Part shown: one piece after another, positions 1 through 6,021 of the stretch
Layout of the letters: each line of letters starts with the position of its first letter
Position numbering within the stretch: the first letter of the stretch is position 1
DNA from: Flaviramulus sp.
GTDB taxonomy: Bacteria; Bacteroidota; Bacteroidia; Flavobacteriales; Flavobacteriaceae
NCBI GenBank assembly: GCA_023255235.1
Contig: JALRJA010000434.1
Location: forward strand, 1 to 8,278
Length of the DNA: 8,278 nucleotides
Direction of reading: 5' to 3'
Notes under the pieces: generated by a model
Told to the model about the DNA's origin: nothing
Databases searched by the model: none
What the model saw: the letters and a program-made list of their open reading frames with translations, nothing else
Made by a program: the position numbers and the translations under genes

Positions 1-308
1 ATGTCTTTAAGCAACATGGTTTTCCCGGTCTTGGGTTGGGAAACGATCATGCCTCTTTGTCCCTTTCCGATGGGAGAAAAGAGGTCGATGATTCGGGTGG
101 AAATGGTGCTTTGTTTTTCGGCAATATTAAATTTTTCGTTGGGGAATAGGGGGGTGAGGTGCTCAAAAGAGACCCGATCTCTGACCACTTTGGGATCCAA
201 TCCGTTGATCTTATCGACTTTGATTAGGGGGAAGTATTTTTCTCCTTCTTTGGGCGGACGTACCGTTCCCAAGACGGTATCTCCGGTTTTAAGTCCAAAC
301 AATCGTAT
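1..308 (-). pseudogene. rho: Internal fragment of transcription termination factor Rho
   Basis: Read on the minus strand, codons from 308 down to 3 give an uninterrupted Rho segment of about 102 residues. It begins IRLFGLKTGDTV, continues through RPPKEGEKYF and LTPLFPNEKF, and ends in the P-loop region GKGQRG...PKTGKTMLLKD. It matches roughly residues 85-187 of E. coli Rho, which covers the end of the RNA-binding domain, the linker and the Walker A motif (PKTGKT) of the RNA-dependent ATPase. The wording (GLKTGDTV, KYFPLIKV) is of the Bacteroidota type. The N-terminal part is missing at 308, where the sequence switches to an unrelated protein in another frame. The C-terminal part lies beyond the left edge. 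GC is about 46%, higher than the main genes to the right. The family assignment is very safe. Whether this is a real genomic relic or one arm of an artificial chimera cannot be decided from the sequence, and it cannot make working Rho as it stands. Confidence 0.85.
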
Positions 309-408
309 CTCCCTTTTGAACATAATCACCTTCTTTTACCCACCATTTTATAATCTTACCAGGAATAACACTATTGATTTGTTGAGGTCTTTGTTCTTGA
401 AATTGGGT
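298..408 (-). pseudogene. Fragment of HlyD-like membrane-fusion protein (biotinyl-lipoyl domain)
   Basis: The minus strand encodes about 37 residues containing NSVIPGKIIKWWVKEG followed by DYVQKGDTIV. This is the half-motif of the biotinyl-lipoyl-like domain found at the start of periplasmic adaptor (HlyD/RND membrane-fusion) proteins: P-G-x-I, then V-x-E-G-x-x-V-x-K-G-D. Bacteroidota versions often have this KWYVKEG-type wording. The DNA is AT-rich, unlike the NagZ piece next to it. The reading frame differs from that of the Rho segment and hits a stop at 289-291 just after the junction, so the two do not form a fusion protein. Upstream of about 408 (codons 409-471) the residues no longer look like this family, because that DNA encodes NagZ on the other strand. 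An acyl-carrier or biotin-carrier domain is less likely because the biotinylated or lipoylated lysine region is not seen. The fragment is too short to name a specific gene. Confidence 0.6.
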
Positions 409-414
409 GGTGAC

Positions 415-534
415 GATGCAATGCCCTACGCTTGGCTGAGCAACAGCCTGAACGCGGTGATGCCTGCGCACGTCGTTTATCCCAAGGTCGATGACCGCCC
501 AGCCGGTTTTTCTGCGCGTTGGTTACAAGAGATA
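415..534 (+). pseudogene. nagZ: Internal fragment of beta-N-acetylhexosaminidase NagZ
   Basis: The plus strand encodes about 40 residues, from MPYAWLSNSLNAVMPAHVVY to DDRPAGFSARWLQEI. This matches the region of E. coli NagZ around [20 protein letters not shown]...WLK (about residues 205-245). NagZ is the cytoplasmic family-3 glycosidase that removes GlcNAc from muropeptides during cell-wall recycling. The MPAHV...RPA signature is diagnostic. The upstream KHFPGHG catalytic loop and the downstream nucleophile segment (FSDDL) are both absent. GC is 64/110 over 421-530 (58%), far above the rest of the window, and the wording is like proteobacterial NagZ, so the piece appears foreign to this genome. 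It is open from position 1 only because the antisense of the neighbouring pieces happens to lack stops. There is no usable start codon, and the fragment should not be annotated as a working enzyme. Confidence 0.75.
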
Positions 535-558
535 AATAAACTAGTCAGTTATACAAGA

Positions 559-588
559 TTGACAGCACATTATTTATAACTAATGTTT
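559..588 (+). promoter_or_regulatory. Possible promoter of the glnK-amt operon
   Basis: TTGACA lies at 559-564, and TAATGTTT lies 19 nt after its TTG (581-588). This loosely resembles the Bacteroidota promoter, TTG near -33 and TAnnTTTG near -7, but the second box is off by one base. The A+T-rich stretch 535-608 is the only leader left before glnK, because the foreign-looking NagZ fragment ends about 24 bp upstream of TTGACA. Any upstream regulatory sites would have been lost. Confidence 0.3.
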
Positions 589-608
589 AATTAACAAACT
601 AATAAATT

Positions 609-947
609 ATGAAAAAAATTGAAGCAATTATTAGAAAATCAAAATACCGAGAAGTCAAAGAAGCACTTCACACTGTAGGTGTAAATTTCTTTTCCTACTG
701 GGATGTAACTGGTTTAGGAAATGAAAAAGAAGGTCATGTATACCGAGGAGTCTCTTACAGCACTAGCGATATTCAACGTAGATATTTATCTATTGTTGTG
801 AACGATGATTTTGAGGAAGTAACCATTCAGGCTATTATAAATTCTGCAGGAACAGGTGAGGTTGGAGACGGTAAAATTTTTGTATCAGACATACAAGAAT
901 GTTACAGAATTAGAACCGGAGAAAAAGGTGGCAAAACCTTAAAATAA
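609..947 (+). CDS. glnK: PII-family nitrogen regulatory protein (GlnK/GlnB type)
   Basis: This is a 112-residue PII protein, the normal family length. PII trimers read ATP/ADP and 2-oxoglutarate and control partners, typically blocking the ammonium channel encoded next door. Visible family marks are the T-loop with YRG and the uridylylatable-type tyrosine (Y45-R46-G47, Y50), the B-loop TGEVGDGKIF (82-91), and the C-loop RIRTGE (100-105). R46 corresponds to the arginine that E. coli GlnK inserts into the AmtB pore. The T-loop reads GLGNEKEGHVYRGVSYS. By alignment, position 39 is Glu where E. coli has Gln39, and R57 stands where E. coli has Lys58; both residues bind 2-oxoglutarate or its Mg-ATP. 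The ATG at 609 follows an AT-rich leader without a Shine-Dalgarno sequence, as is usual in Bacteroidota. The gene is 25 bp upstream of amt, in the same direction, almost certainly in one operon. Choosing glnK over glnB rests on that linkage. Confidence 0.95.
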   Translation: MKKIEAIIRKSKYREVKEALHTVGVNFFSYWDVTGLGNEKEGHVYRGVSYSTSDIQRRYLSIVVNDDFEEVTIQAIINSAGTGEVGDGKIFVSDIQECYRIRTGEKGGKTLK

Positions 948-972
948 TAATCATCAAATAAAAAATAATTTC

Positions 973-2217
973 ATGGAATTACTTACAACAAATAACGTAT
1001 GGATGATGATCTGTACGGCTCTAGTTTTCTTTATGCATTTAGGGTTTGCCTTTTTAGAAATTGGGTTAACTAGACAAAAAAATACCATTAATATCCTTTT
1101 TAAAAACATTTTCATTATCACAGTAGGTTTACTTTTATATTGCCTAGTAGGTTTTAACCTAATGTATCCTGGCGAATTTAACGGCTTTTTAGGTTTTGCT
1201 GGGTTTGGACTAGACTCTCCTATAGACGCAAAAGGAGCTTTAGATTTAACATACAATGAAGGCTATACCTATTGGACAGACTTTTTGTTTCAAGGTATGT
1301 TTGCCGCAACTGCAGCCACTATTGTATCTGGTGCCGTTGCTGAACGTATGAAAATTGGAGCTTTTATGATTTTTACAATTGTTTATGTAGGTTTTGTTTA
1401 TCCTATTGCTGGGTCATGGCAATGGGGTGGCGGATTTTTATCTTCTCTGTCATTTGGTGAAACCGAAGGCTTTTATGATTTTGCTGGGTCTACTTTAGTG
1501 CACTCTGTTGGAGGTTGGGCAGCCTTGATAGCAGTTTGGTTGTTAGGCTCAAGAATAGGGAAATTTAAAGATGGAAAACCACAAGCTATACCAGGGCATA
1601 ACATTCCTTTAGCAACAGCGGGCGTTTTAATACTGTGGCTAGGTTGGTTTGGGTTTAATGGTGGCTCTGTGCTTTCTGCCGATCCGTCAGGAACATCTTT
1701 AACATTGGTAACCACTTGTTTGGCTGCCGCCGCTGGTGGTGTAGTTTCTATGTTGGTGTCAACAATAATGTATAAAAACCTTGATCTTACCATGTTCTTA
1801 AATGGTATTTTAGGAGGCTTGGTTGGTATCACAGCGGGTGCAGACCAAATGAGTCCTACCGATGCTATTTTAATAGGTGCAATTGCTGGTGCCTTTATTG
1901 TTTTAGCTGTTAGTTTTGTTGATAAATTACGATTAGACGACCCCGTTGGTGCTATTGCAGTACACCTTATTTGTGGTATTTGGGGCACTTTGGCAGTTGG
2001 TCTTTTTGGAAACAAGGCAGGATTTGATCAGTTCATGATTCAACTAATTGGCGTTCTTTGTTATGCTGTTTTTTGTGTAATCACTTCGTTTATAATTATT
2101 TTCACTTTGAAAAAAACTATAGGAATACGTGTTTCTAAAAAAGAAGAAATAGAAGGTTTAGACGCTCATGAACACGGTATGGATGCCTATCCAGACTTTA
2201 GATTGAATGAGCATTAA
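973..2217 (+). CDS. amt: Ammonium transporter (Amt family)
   Basis: This is a 414-residue inner-membrane protein of the Amt/Mep/Rh family, predicted to form a trimeric channel with about 11 membrane helices per subunit that conducts ammonium-derived nitrogen. The functional residues are visible. The twin pore histidines are H177 (STLVHSVGG) and H331 (IAVHLICG). The aspartate of the DFAGS motif is D169, the tryptophan of WGGG is W151, and the two Phe-gate positions are F110 (GMFAATA) and F228 (WFGFNGGS). The chain starts directly at the first helix (WMMICTALVFFMHLGF), so it lacks the cleaved signal peptide of E. coli AmtB. The FLEIGLTRQKN wording in helix 1 is closer to AMT1-like sequences than to E. 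coli AmtB. The C-terminal tail (about 383-414) carries the conserved GIRVSKKEEIEGLDAHEHG type of segment used in subunit coupling and PII contact. The gene follows glnK by 25 bp and is closed by an intrinsic terminator. Confidence 0.97.
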   Translation: MELLTTNNVWMMICTALVFFMHLGFAFLEIGLTRQKNTINILFKNIFIITVGLLLYCLVGFNLMYPGEFNGFLGFAGFGLDSPIDAKGALDLTYNEGYTYWTDFLFQGMFAATAATIVSGAVAERMKIGAFMIFTIVYVGFVYPIAGSWQWGGGFLSSLSFGETEGFYDFAGSTLVHSVGGWAALIAVWLLGSRIGKFKDGKPQAIPGHNIPLATAGVLILWLGWFGFNGGSVLSADPSGTSLTLVTTCLAAAAGGVVSMLVSTIMYKNLDLTMFLNGILGGLVGITAGADQMSPTDAILIGAIAGAFIVLAVSFVDKLRLDDPVGAIAVHLICGIWGTLAVGLFGNKAGFDQFMIQLIGVLCYAVFCVITSFIIIFTLKKTIGIRVSKKEEIEGLDAHEHGMDAYPDFRLNEH

Positions 2218-2240
2218 TAAATACCTGTTTAGTTAGCTAT

Positions 2241-2279
2241 AAAAGAGGCTGTCAAAAATTATGACAGCCTCTTTTTTTT
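2241..2279 (+). terminator. Rho-independent terminator after amt
   Basis: AAAAGAGGCTGTCA (2241-2254) pairs perfectly with TGACAGCCTCTTTT (2262-2275) across a 7-nt loop. The stem's 3' arm merges into a run of eight T residues (2272-2279). It lies 24 bp after the amt stop codon and ends the glnK-amt transcript. The A-run on the 5' side means it could also work in the opposite direction, although no minus-strand gene reaches it. Confidence 0.93.
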
Positions 2280-2280
2280 A

Positions 2281-2513
2281 TAATTAAATAGGGGTTCTTA
2301 TATAGAATTCTAATAACATTTGAAACAATTTTATAACCCCATTAATAGACATTTGAAATAATATTAAAACATTACTAGCTCTCTTTTATATAGGCTATAT
2401 AGTGTTTTAGTATAAATTTAGCAGGTTAGTTACTTTTACTTGTCAATTAATAATTATATATTTAAAATTGATTTGTTATAAATCATAAATTCTCAAACAT
2501 ATATAATTATATT
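2281..2513. other. AT-rich intergenic region upstream of the ECF sigma gene
   Basis: These 233 bp separate the amt terminator from the sigma factor start and hold no convincing ORF on either strand. They contain a direct repeat (listed separately) and several loose matches to the Bacteroidota -7 box, the best being TATATTTA at 2457-2464 with a TTG at 2440-2442. The 14-nt gap between the two is shorter than usual. The GTCACC...TTGTC box found before the next two downstream genes is not present here. This suggests the sigma gene is read from a housekeeping-type promoter rather than its own. Confidence 0.4.
2316..2363 (+). repeat. Direct repeat ACATTTGAAA(C/T)AAT, two copies
   Basis: ACATTTGAAACAAT at 2316-2329 recurs as ACATTTGAAATAAT at 2349-2362, with 13 of 14 bases identical. 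The start-to-start distance is 33 bp, about three helical turns, so both copies face the same side of the DNA. This fits a paired regulator-binding site upstream of the sigma gene. In DNA this AT-rich a chance repeat is possible. Confidence 0.4.
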
Positions 2514-3062
2514 TTGAATCAGCCCCTACCAATACATGACATTTGTAATAAAAATGAGATTCTGTTTAAAAAATTATTTGAACAGTTTTATGGCAAATTA
2601 GTAGCCTATGCTTGGGGGTTTGTTTGTGACAAACAAATTGCTGAAGAAATAGTACAAGAATCATTTATCTATTTATGGGAAAATGGTTCTAATTTAACGA
2701 TAACCACATCTATTAATGGATACCTTTATGCAATGGTTAGGAACCGATGTTTAAACTACTTGAAATCCTTAAAAATTACAGACTCTTATGGTATTTTACA
2801 TTTACAGGATTTAACCGCAGATACCCCACCTTTTGATGAAAATACAGAACATAGTAAGCATGTGTTAAGTGGCAAGCTTCTTTTAGTATTAAAGAAACTA
2901 CCAAATAAAATGCAATCAATAGTACGGTTACGGTTTTTTGAAAACTATTCATATAAGGAAATAGGGAAAGAACTAGGCATATCAATCAATACCGTAAAAA
3001 CACAATTGAAGAGAGCTAAAATAAAATTAGCTCAATCACTGTCTGAAATAAAAATTTTTTAG
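2514..3062 (+). CDS. ECF-type RNA polymerase sigma factor (FecI/RpoE-like)
   Basis: This is a 182-residue sigma-70 family factor with only regions 2 and 4, the normal size for extracytoplasmic-function sigmas. Region 2 spans about 18-82 (FKKLFEQFYGKLVAYAWGF, then AEEIVQESFIYLWEN and YLYAMVRNRCLNYLK) and binds core polymerase and the -10 element. Region 4 spans about 125-176 (LKKLPNKMQSIVRLRF, then YSYKEIGKELGISINTVKTQ), the helix-turn-helix that reads the -35 element. The only sensible start is TTG at 2514: no in-frame ATG occurs between the upstream stop at 2469 and region 2, and the next in-frame Met (M74) lies inside region 2. The gene heads a cluster with a FecR-like anti-sigma and an STN-containing SusC, the standard partners of FecI-type sigmas in Bacteroidota. 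It is unusual that an acyl-CoA ligase gene intervenes before the anti-sigma gene. Its targets probably include the two repeated boxes downstream. Confidence 0.92.
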   Translation: MNQPLPIHDICNKNEILFKKLFEQFYGKLVAYAWGFVCDKQIAEEIVQESFIYLWENGSNLTITTSINGYLYAMVRNRCLNYLKSLKITDSYGILHLQDLTADTPPFDENTEHSKHVLSGKLLLVLKKLPNKMQSIVRLRFFENYSYKEIGKELGISINTVKTQLKRAKIKLAQSLSEIKIF

Positions 3063-3070
3063 TCATAATT

Positions 3071-3102
3071 GTCACCTATTTCTTGATTTTATTGTCTTAT
3101 GT
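3071..3102 (+). promoter_or_regulatory. Candidate ECF-sigma promoter upstream of the acyl-CoA ligase (copy A)
   Basis: GTCACCTATTT starts at 3071, TTGTC lies at 3092-3096, and ATGT at 3099-3102. The same elements recur before the anti-sigma gene (4765-4796) with GTCACC to ATGT again 28 nt apart. The box is 58 bp upstream of the ligase ATG, in the sigma-ligase gap. The two-part form, with 17 bases between the parts, suits a -35/-10 pair read by the adjacent sigma. That assignment is inferred from position and repetition only. Confidence 0.5.
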
Positions 3103-3160
3103 GCAAAAGCTTAAATTAATACTTTAAGCAGTCTCTTGTTTACCTTAAACACCCACATCT

Positions 3161-4714
3161 ATGTTAAACCTATCTATCATACTAGAAAATAGTGCTAGAA
3201 AGCATCCTCAAAAAGTGGCCATTACATTTATGAGCAACGCTTTAACCTATACACAATTAAATGCAGCAGCCAACCAAGTTGCCAATGGTTTAAACGCTTT
3301 AGGAGTTACTCCAGGCGATAAAGTTGCACTAAGTTGTCTAAATCTACCCTATTTCCCTATAATTTATTTTGGTATTTTAAAAGCAGGAGCTGTTGTGGTT
3401 CCTTTAAGTGTTTTGTTAAAAAAAGATGAAGTAGCTTATCACTTGAGTAATTCAGATGCTAAAGCCTATTTCTGTTTTTCAGGAAATGCCATTTTACCTA
3501 TGGCAAAAGAAGGCTATGAGGGTTTTTTAAAGGCAGAGAATTGCTCCCACTTTATTGAGATTACCCCAAAGCCTGAAGACAAACCTACCATAGAAGGGGT
3601 GTTAACTTTTGGTGCATTTTTAAATGGGCTATCTCATACTTGGGAATCTCATGTCTCTAATGCAGAAGACACCGCCGTAATTATTTACACTTCAGGAACA
3701 ACAGGGCGACCAAAAGGAGCAGAACTTACTCACAACAATTTATTAATCAATGCCATAACATGCTCTGAATTTATGAGACTAGAGGCGTCTGATGTGCAGT
3801 TAACCGTACTCCCGTTGTTCCATATTTTTGCCATGACCGTTATGATGAATGCCGGGTTTTACAAAGGCTGTAGCAATGTACTACAAGCACGCTTTGATGC
3901 ACCCGAAACCTTACAATTAATGCAAACTAACCAAGTTTCAGTATTTGCAGGAGTGCCAACTATGTATCAAGCTCTTGTTGCAGCAGAAACCAAGCATTTC
4001 GATTTAGAAAAAATATCCAAACAATTGAGAATATGTGTGTCGGGAGGAGCATCACTTCCAGTACAAGTGCTACAAGATTTTGAAAAAAAGTTTGATGTCC
4101 CAGTAATAGAAGGTTATGGCATGTCAGAAGGCTCACCTGTTGTAACATTCAACCATTTAGATGTAGGTAGAAAAAGTGGTAGTGTAGGAACTCCAGTATG
4201 GGGAGTGCAAGTTAAATTGGTAGATGATAAGGGAAACGAAGTCTCTCATGGCGAAAGAGGCGAACTATTATACAAAGGACCTAATGTAATGAAGGGGTAT
4301 TATAAAAACCCAGAAGCTACTACCAATACAATAAAAAACGGATGGCTTTATTCTGGTGATATCGCTATAAAAGATACAGATGGTTTTTACTTTATTGTAG
4401 ATAGACTAAAAGATATGATAATACGAGGAGGTTTAAACGTTTATCCTAGAGAAATAGAAGAAGTGATGATAACACATCCTGCAATTGCCATGGTTGCCAT
4501 AATTGGAGTGCCACATGAATTACACGGCGAAGAAATAATGGCCTGTGTAGTCTTAAAAGATGGAGAAAACATCAATGAAGAAGATTTAAAACAATGGGTT
4601 AAAAATCGTGTAGCTTCATATAAATACCCAAGAATAATTAAATTTATGAACACTCTGCCCATTAGTGCCACAGGAAAAATCCTGAAAAAAGAATTGAGAG
4701 CCCAATTGAGCTAA
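3161..4714 (+). CDS. Long-chain-fatty-acid--CoA ligase (AMP-binding, FadD/LcfB-like)
   Basis: This is a complete 517-residue adenylate-forming enzyme, about the usual length for bacterial acyl-CoA synthetases. It activates a carboxylic acid, probably a medium- or long-chain fatty acid, with ATP to an acyl-adenylate and transfers it to CoA in the cytoplasm. The family motifs are intact: P-loop YTSGTTGRPKG (176-186), A5 EGYGMSE (317-323), A7 YSGD (397-400), hinge DRLKDMI (414-420) followed by the fatty-acyl-ligase signature IRGGLNVYPREIEE (421-434), and A10 ISATGKILKK with catalytic lysine K506. There is no signal peptide or membrane segment. It lies in the same direction between the sigma and anti-sigma genes, with 98 bp before and 128 bp after, each gap holding a copy of the same promoter-like box. 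Exact substrate specificity cannot be read from the sequence; a short-chain or aryl acid is possible but less likely. No terminator is seen after it. Confidence 0.93.
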   Translation: MLNLSIILENSARKHPQKVAITFMSNALTYTQLNAAANQVANGLNALGVTPGDKVALSCLNLPYFPIIYFGILKAGAVVVPLSVLLKKDEVAYHLSNSDAKAYFCFSGNAILPMAKEGYEGFLKAENCSHFIEITPKPEDKPTIEGVLTFGAFLNGLSHTWESHVSNAEDTAVIIYTSGTTGRPKGAELTHNNLLINAITCSEFMRLEASDVQLTVLPLFHIFAMTVMMNAGFYKGCSNVLQARFDAPETLQLMQTNQVSVFAGVPTMYQALVAAETKHFDLEKISKQLRICVSGGASLPVQVLQDFEKKFDVPVIEGYGMSEGSPVVTFNHLDVGRKSGSVGTPVWGVQVKLVDDKGNEVSHGERGELLYKGPNVMKGYYKNPEATTNTIKNGWLYSGDIAIKDTDGFYFIVDRLKDMIIRGGLNVYPREIEEVMITHPAIAMVAIIGVPHELHGEEIMACVVLKDGENINEEDLKQWVKNRVASYKYPRIIKFMNTLPISATGKILKKELRAQLS

Positions 4715-4764
4715 AAAATCACTCAAATAAAGAACCAAATGGTTTATACTAAAAAAACAATTTT

Positions 4765-4796
4765 GTCACCCATTTTCAATACATTCTTGTCAATGT
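4765..4796 (+). promoter_or_regulatory. Candidate ECF-sigma promoter upstream of the anti-sigma gene (copy B)
   Basis: GTCACCCATTT starts at 4765, TTGTC lies at 4787-4791, and ATGT at 4793-4796, matching copy A at 3071-3102. The gap from GTCACC to TTGTC is one base longer than in copy A (17 against 16), while GTCACC to ATGT is the same 28 nt. The box lies 46 bp before the anti-sigma ATG. Its recurrence in two otherwise unlike gaps supports a functional site. Assigning it to the neighbouring sigma is inference. Confidence 0.5.
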
Positions 4797-4842
4797 AATA
4801 AAGACATATAAAAGGCTTTCATTAATTTACATAACACAAACA

Positions 4843-5982
4843 ATGGAGTTTAAGCTTATACTCAAAAAAATCCATAACATCCTAAGCAAAAAGGAGGAAA
4901 TAGAATTTAACACATGGTTAAATCAATCTAAAACCCATTTAAACTATTTCAAAAATGTGAAAAAACATTTCTCTAAACCAACTGAAGTTACTGATATTGA
5001 TTTAGAAAAATCTTGGGAAAAAGTATCTAAACAATTAAACAAAAAGAGCAAATTTTATACTTGGAGAAAAGTATCTGCGGCTGCCGCAATATTGGTGCTT
5101 TTAGGTGTGTTTCACAACCAGTTCTTCACAAAGCCAAAACATGATGGCACACAAAAAATTTCAAATAATCAAATCCATCAAGTTATAAGAAAAGGTACAG
5201 ATAAAGCAATTCTTACGTTAGAAAATGGGGCTTTGGTATTGCTAGACAGTACCAGCCCTAAAAAGAGCGACAATTTTATTAGTAATGGTAAACAAATTGT
5301 TTATAAAAATGATTTAAAAGACACGTCGCCAGGTTTCAATACTCTAACAATTCCAAGAGGCGGGCAGTTTATGCTCGTTTTGCACGACAGCACCAAGGTA
5401 TGGTTAAATTCAGAATCTCAAATAAAATACCCCACCAGATTTGAAAAAGGAAAACCACGAGAGGTAGAATTATTATACGGCGAAGCCTATTTTAAAGTAA
5501 CCTCTCTTGAAAAACAAAAAGAAGCTTCTTTTCATGTAATTACCCAAGACCAAAAAATTATGGTTACAGGAACCGAATTTAATGTTAAAGCCTACAAAGA
5601 AGATGCACAAATAGTTACCACTCTAGTTGAAGGAGGCGTTATAGTAAGTAATGACCAACACTCAGAGTCGTTGTTGCCAGGATTTCAATCTAGAATGGAT
5701 GTCATTAAAAAAACCTACAAAGTACTCTCTGTTAAAGTAGAAGATGAAATTTCTTGGAAAATGGGCATCTTTAGTTTTAGAGATAAACCACTAAATGAAA
5801 TCATGGCAGTATTATCAAGATGGTATGATGTTGATGTGGTATTTGAACAAAATGACAAGAAGGAAATTCAATTCAATGGGTTATTCAATAAAAACCAGAA
5901 ACTGGAAAGCCTTTTGGATATCATCACTCAAACCGAAGAAGTAGCGTTTAAAATAGAAAACAAAACCATTCGAGTAAAATAA
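4843..5982 (+). CDS. FecR-family anti-sigma factor, single-pass membrane protein
   Basis: This 379-residue protein has the typical Bacteroidota anti-sigma layout. A cytoplasmic N-terminus (1-75) includes the short motif EEIEFNTWLNQS (18-29) that contacts the sigma factor. One membrane helix spans about 76-94 (AAAAILVLLGVF). A periplasmic FecR domain covers about 165-270 (TLTIPRGGQFMLVLHDSTKV, WLNSESQIKYP, YGEAYFKV, VTGTEFNVKAY), followed by the C-terminal DUF4974 domain at about 308-378 (GIFSFRDKPLNEIMAVLSRW, YDVDVVF). Such proteins hold the sigma at the membrane until the receptor's STN domain signals across the periplasm. The ATG at 4843 is preceded by an A-rich leader. The gene lies 85 bp upstream of the susC-like gene in the same direction. 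It is separated from its presumed sigma by the acyl-CoA ligase, whereas the pair is normally adjacent. All domains look complete. Confidence 0.93.
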   Translation: MEFKLILKKIHNILSKKEEIEFNTWLNQSKTHLNYFKNVKKHFSKPTEVTDIDLEKSWEKVSKQLNKKSKFYTWRKVSAAAAILVLLGVFHNQFFTKPKHDGTQKISNNQIHQVIRKGTDKAILTLENGALVLLDSTSPKKSDNFISNGKQIVYKNDLKDTSPGFNTLTIPRGGQFMLVLHDSTKVWLNSESQIKYPTRFEKGKPREVELLYGEAYFKVTSLEKQKEASFHVITQDQKIMVTGTEFNVKAYKEDAQIVTTLVEGGVIVSNDQHSESLLPGFQSRMDVIKKTYKVLSVKVEDEISWKMGIFSFRDKPLNEIMAVLSRWYDVDVVFEQNDKKEIQFNGLFNKNQKLESLLDIITQTEEVAFKIENKTIRVK

Positions 5983-5987
5983 AAAAG

Positions 5988-6019
5988 GAGGTCCAAGGAT
6001 GTGGAATATCGAGGACCTC
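5988..6019 (+). promoter_or_regulatory. RNA hairpin between anti-sigma and susC genes
   Basis: GAGGTCC (5988-5994) pairs perfectly with GGACCTC (6013-6019). Inside, GAT (5998-6000) can pair with ATC (6008-6010) around a loop containing GTGGAA. It starts 5 bp after the anti-sigma stop codon. No T-run follows, so it is a poor intrinsic terminator. It better fits a transcript-stabilising or processing stem, or an attenuator that sets susC expression relative to fecR. Confidence 0.5.
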
Positions 6020-6021
6020 GC

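Noticed and set aside
289..471. Minus-strand 60-codon ORF as an intact small protein, or as an HlyD-Rho fusion
   Set aside because: Its first 20 or so codons are the antisense of NagZ, and it stops right after the junction. Rho continues in a different frame, so there is no fusion product.
1..579. Plus-strand open frame of 192 codons from position 1
   Set aside because: Most of it is the antisense of the Rho and HlyD pieces. Only 415-534 reads as a real family (NagZ), so it is a mosaic and not a gene.
954..1256. Minus-strand 100-codon ORF opposite the amt start
   Set aside because: It lies antisense to conserved amt helices and shows no family features.
1473..2015. Minus-strand 180-codon ORF opposite amt
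   Set aside because: It is a shadow of the strongly conserved amt frame. Its composition is proline- and lysine-rich with no recognisable family.
2291..2340. GGGGTT (2291-2296) and AACCCC (2335-2340) as a hairpin upstream of the sigma gene
   Set aside because: Six base pairs across a 38-nt AT-rich loop is not convincing and could easily arise by chance.
4733..4744. Inverted repeat AACCA/TGGTT after the ligase gene as a terminator
   Set aside because: A 5-bp stem with a 2-nt loop and no T-run is too weak to call.
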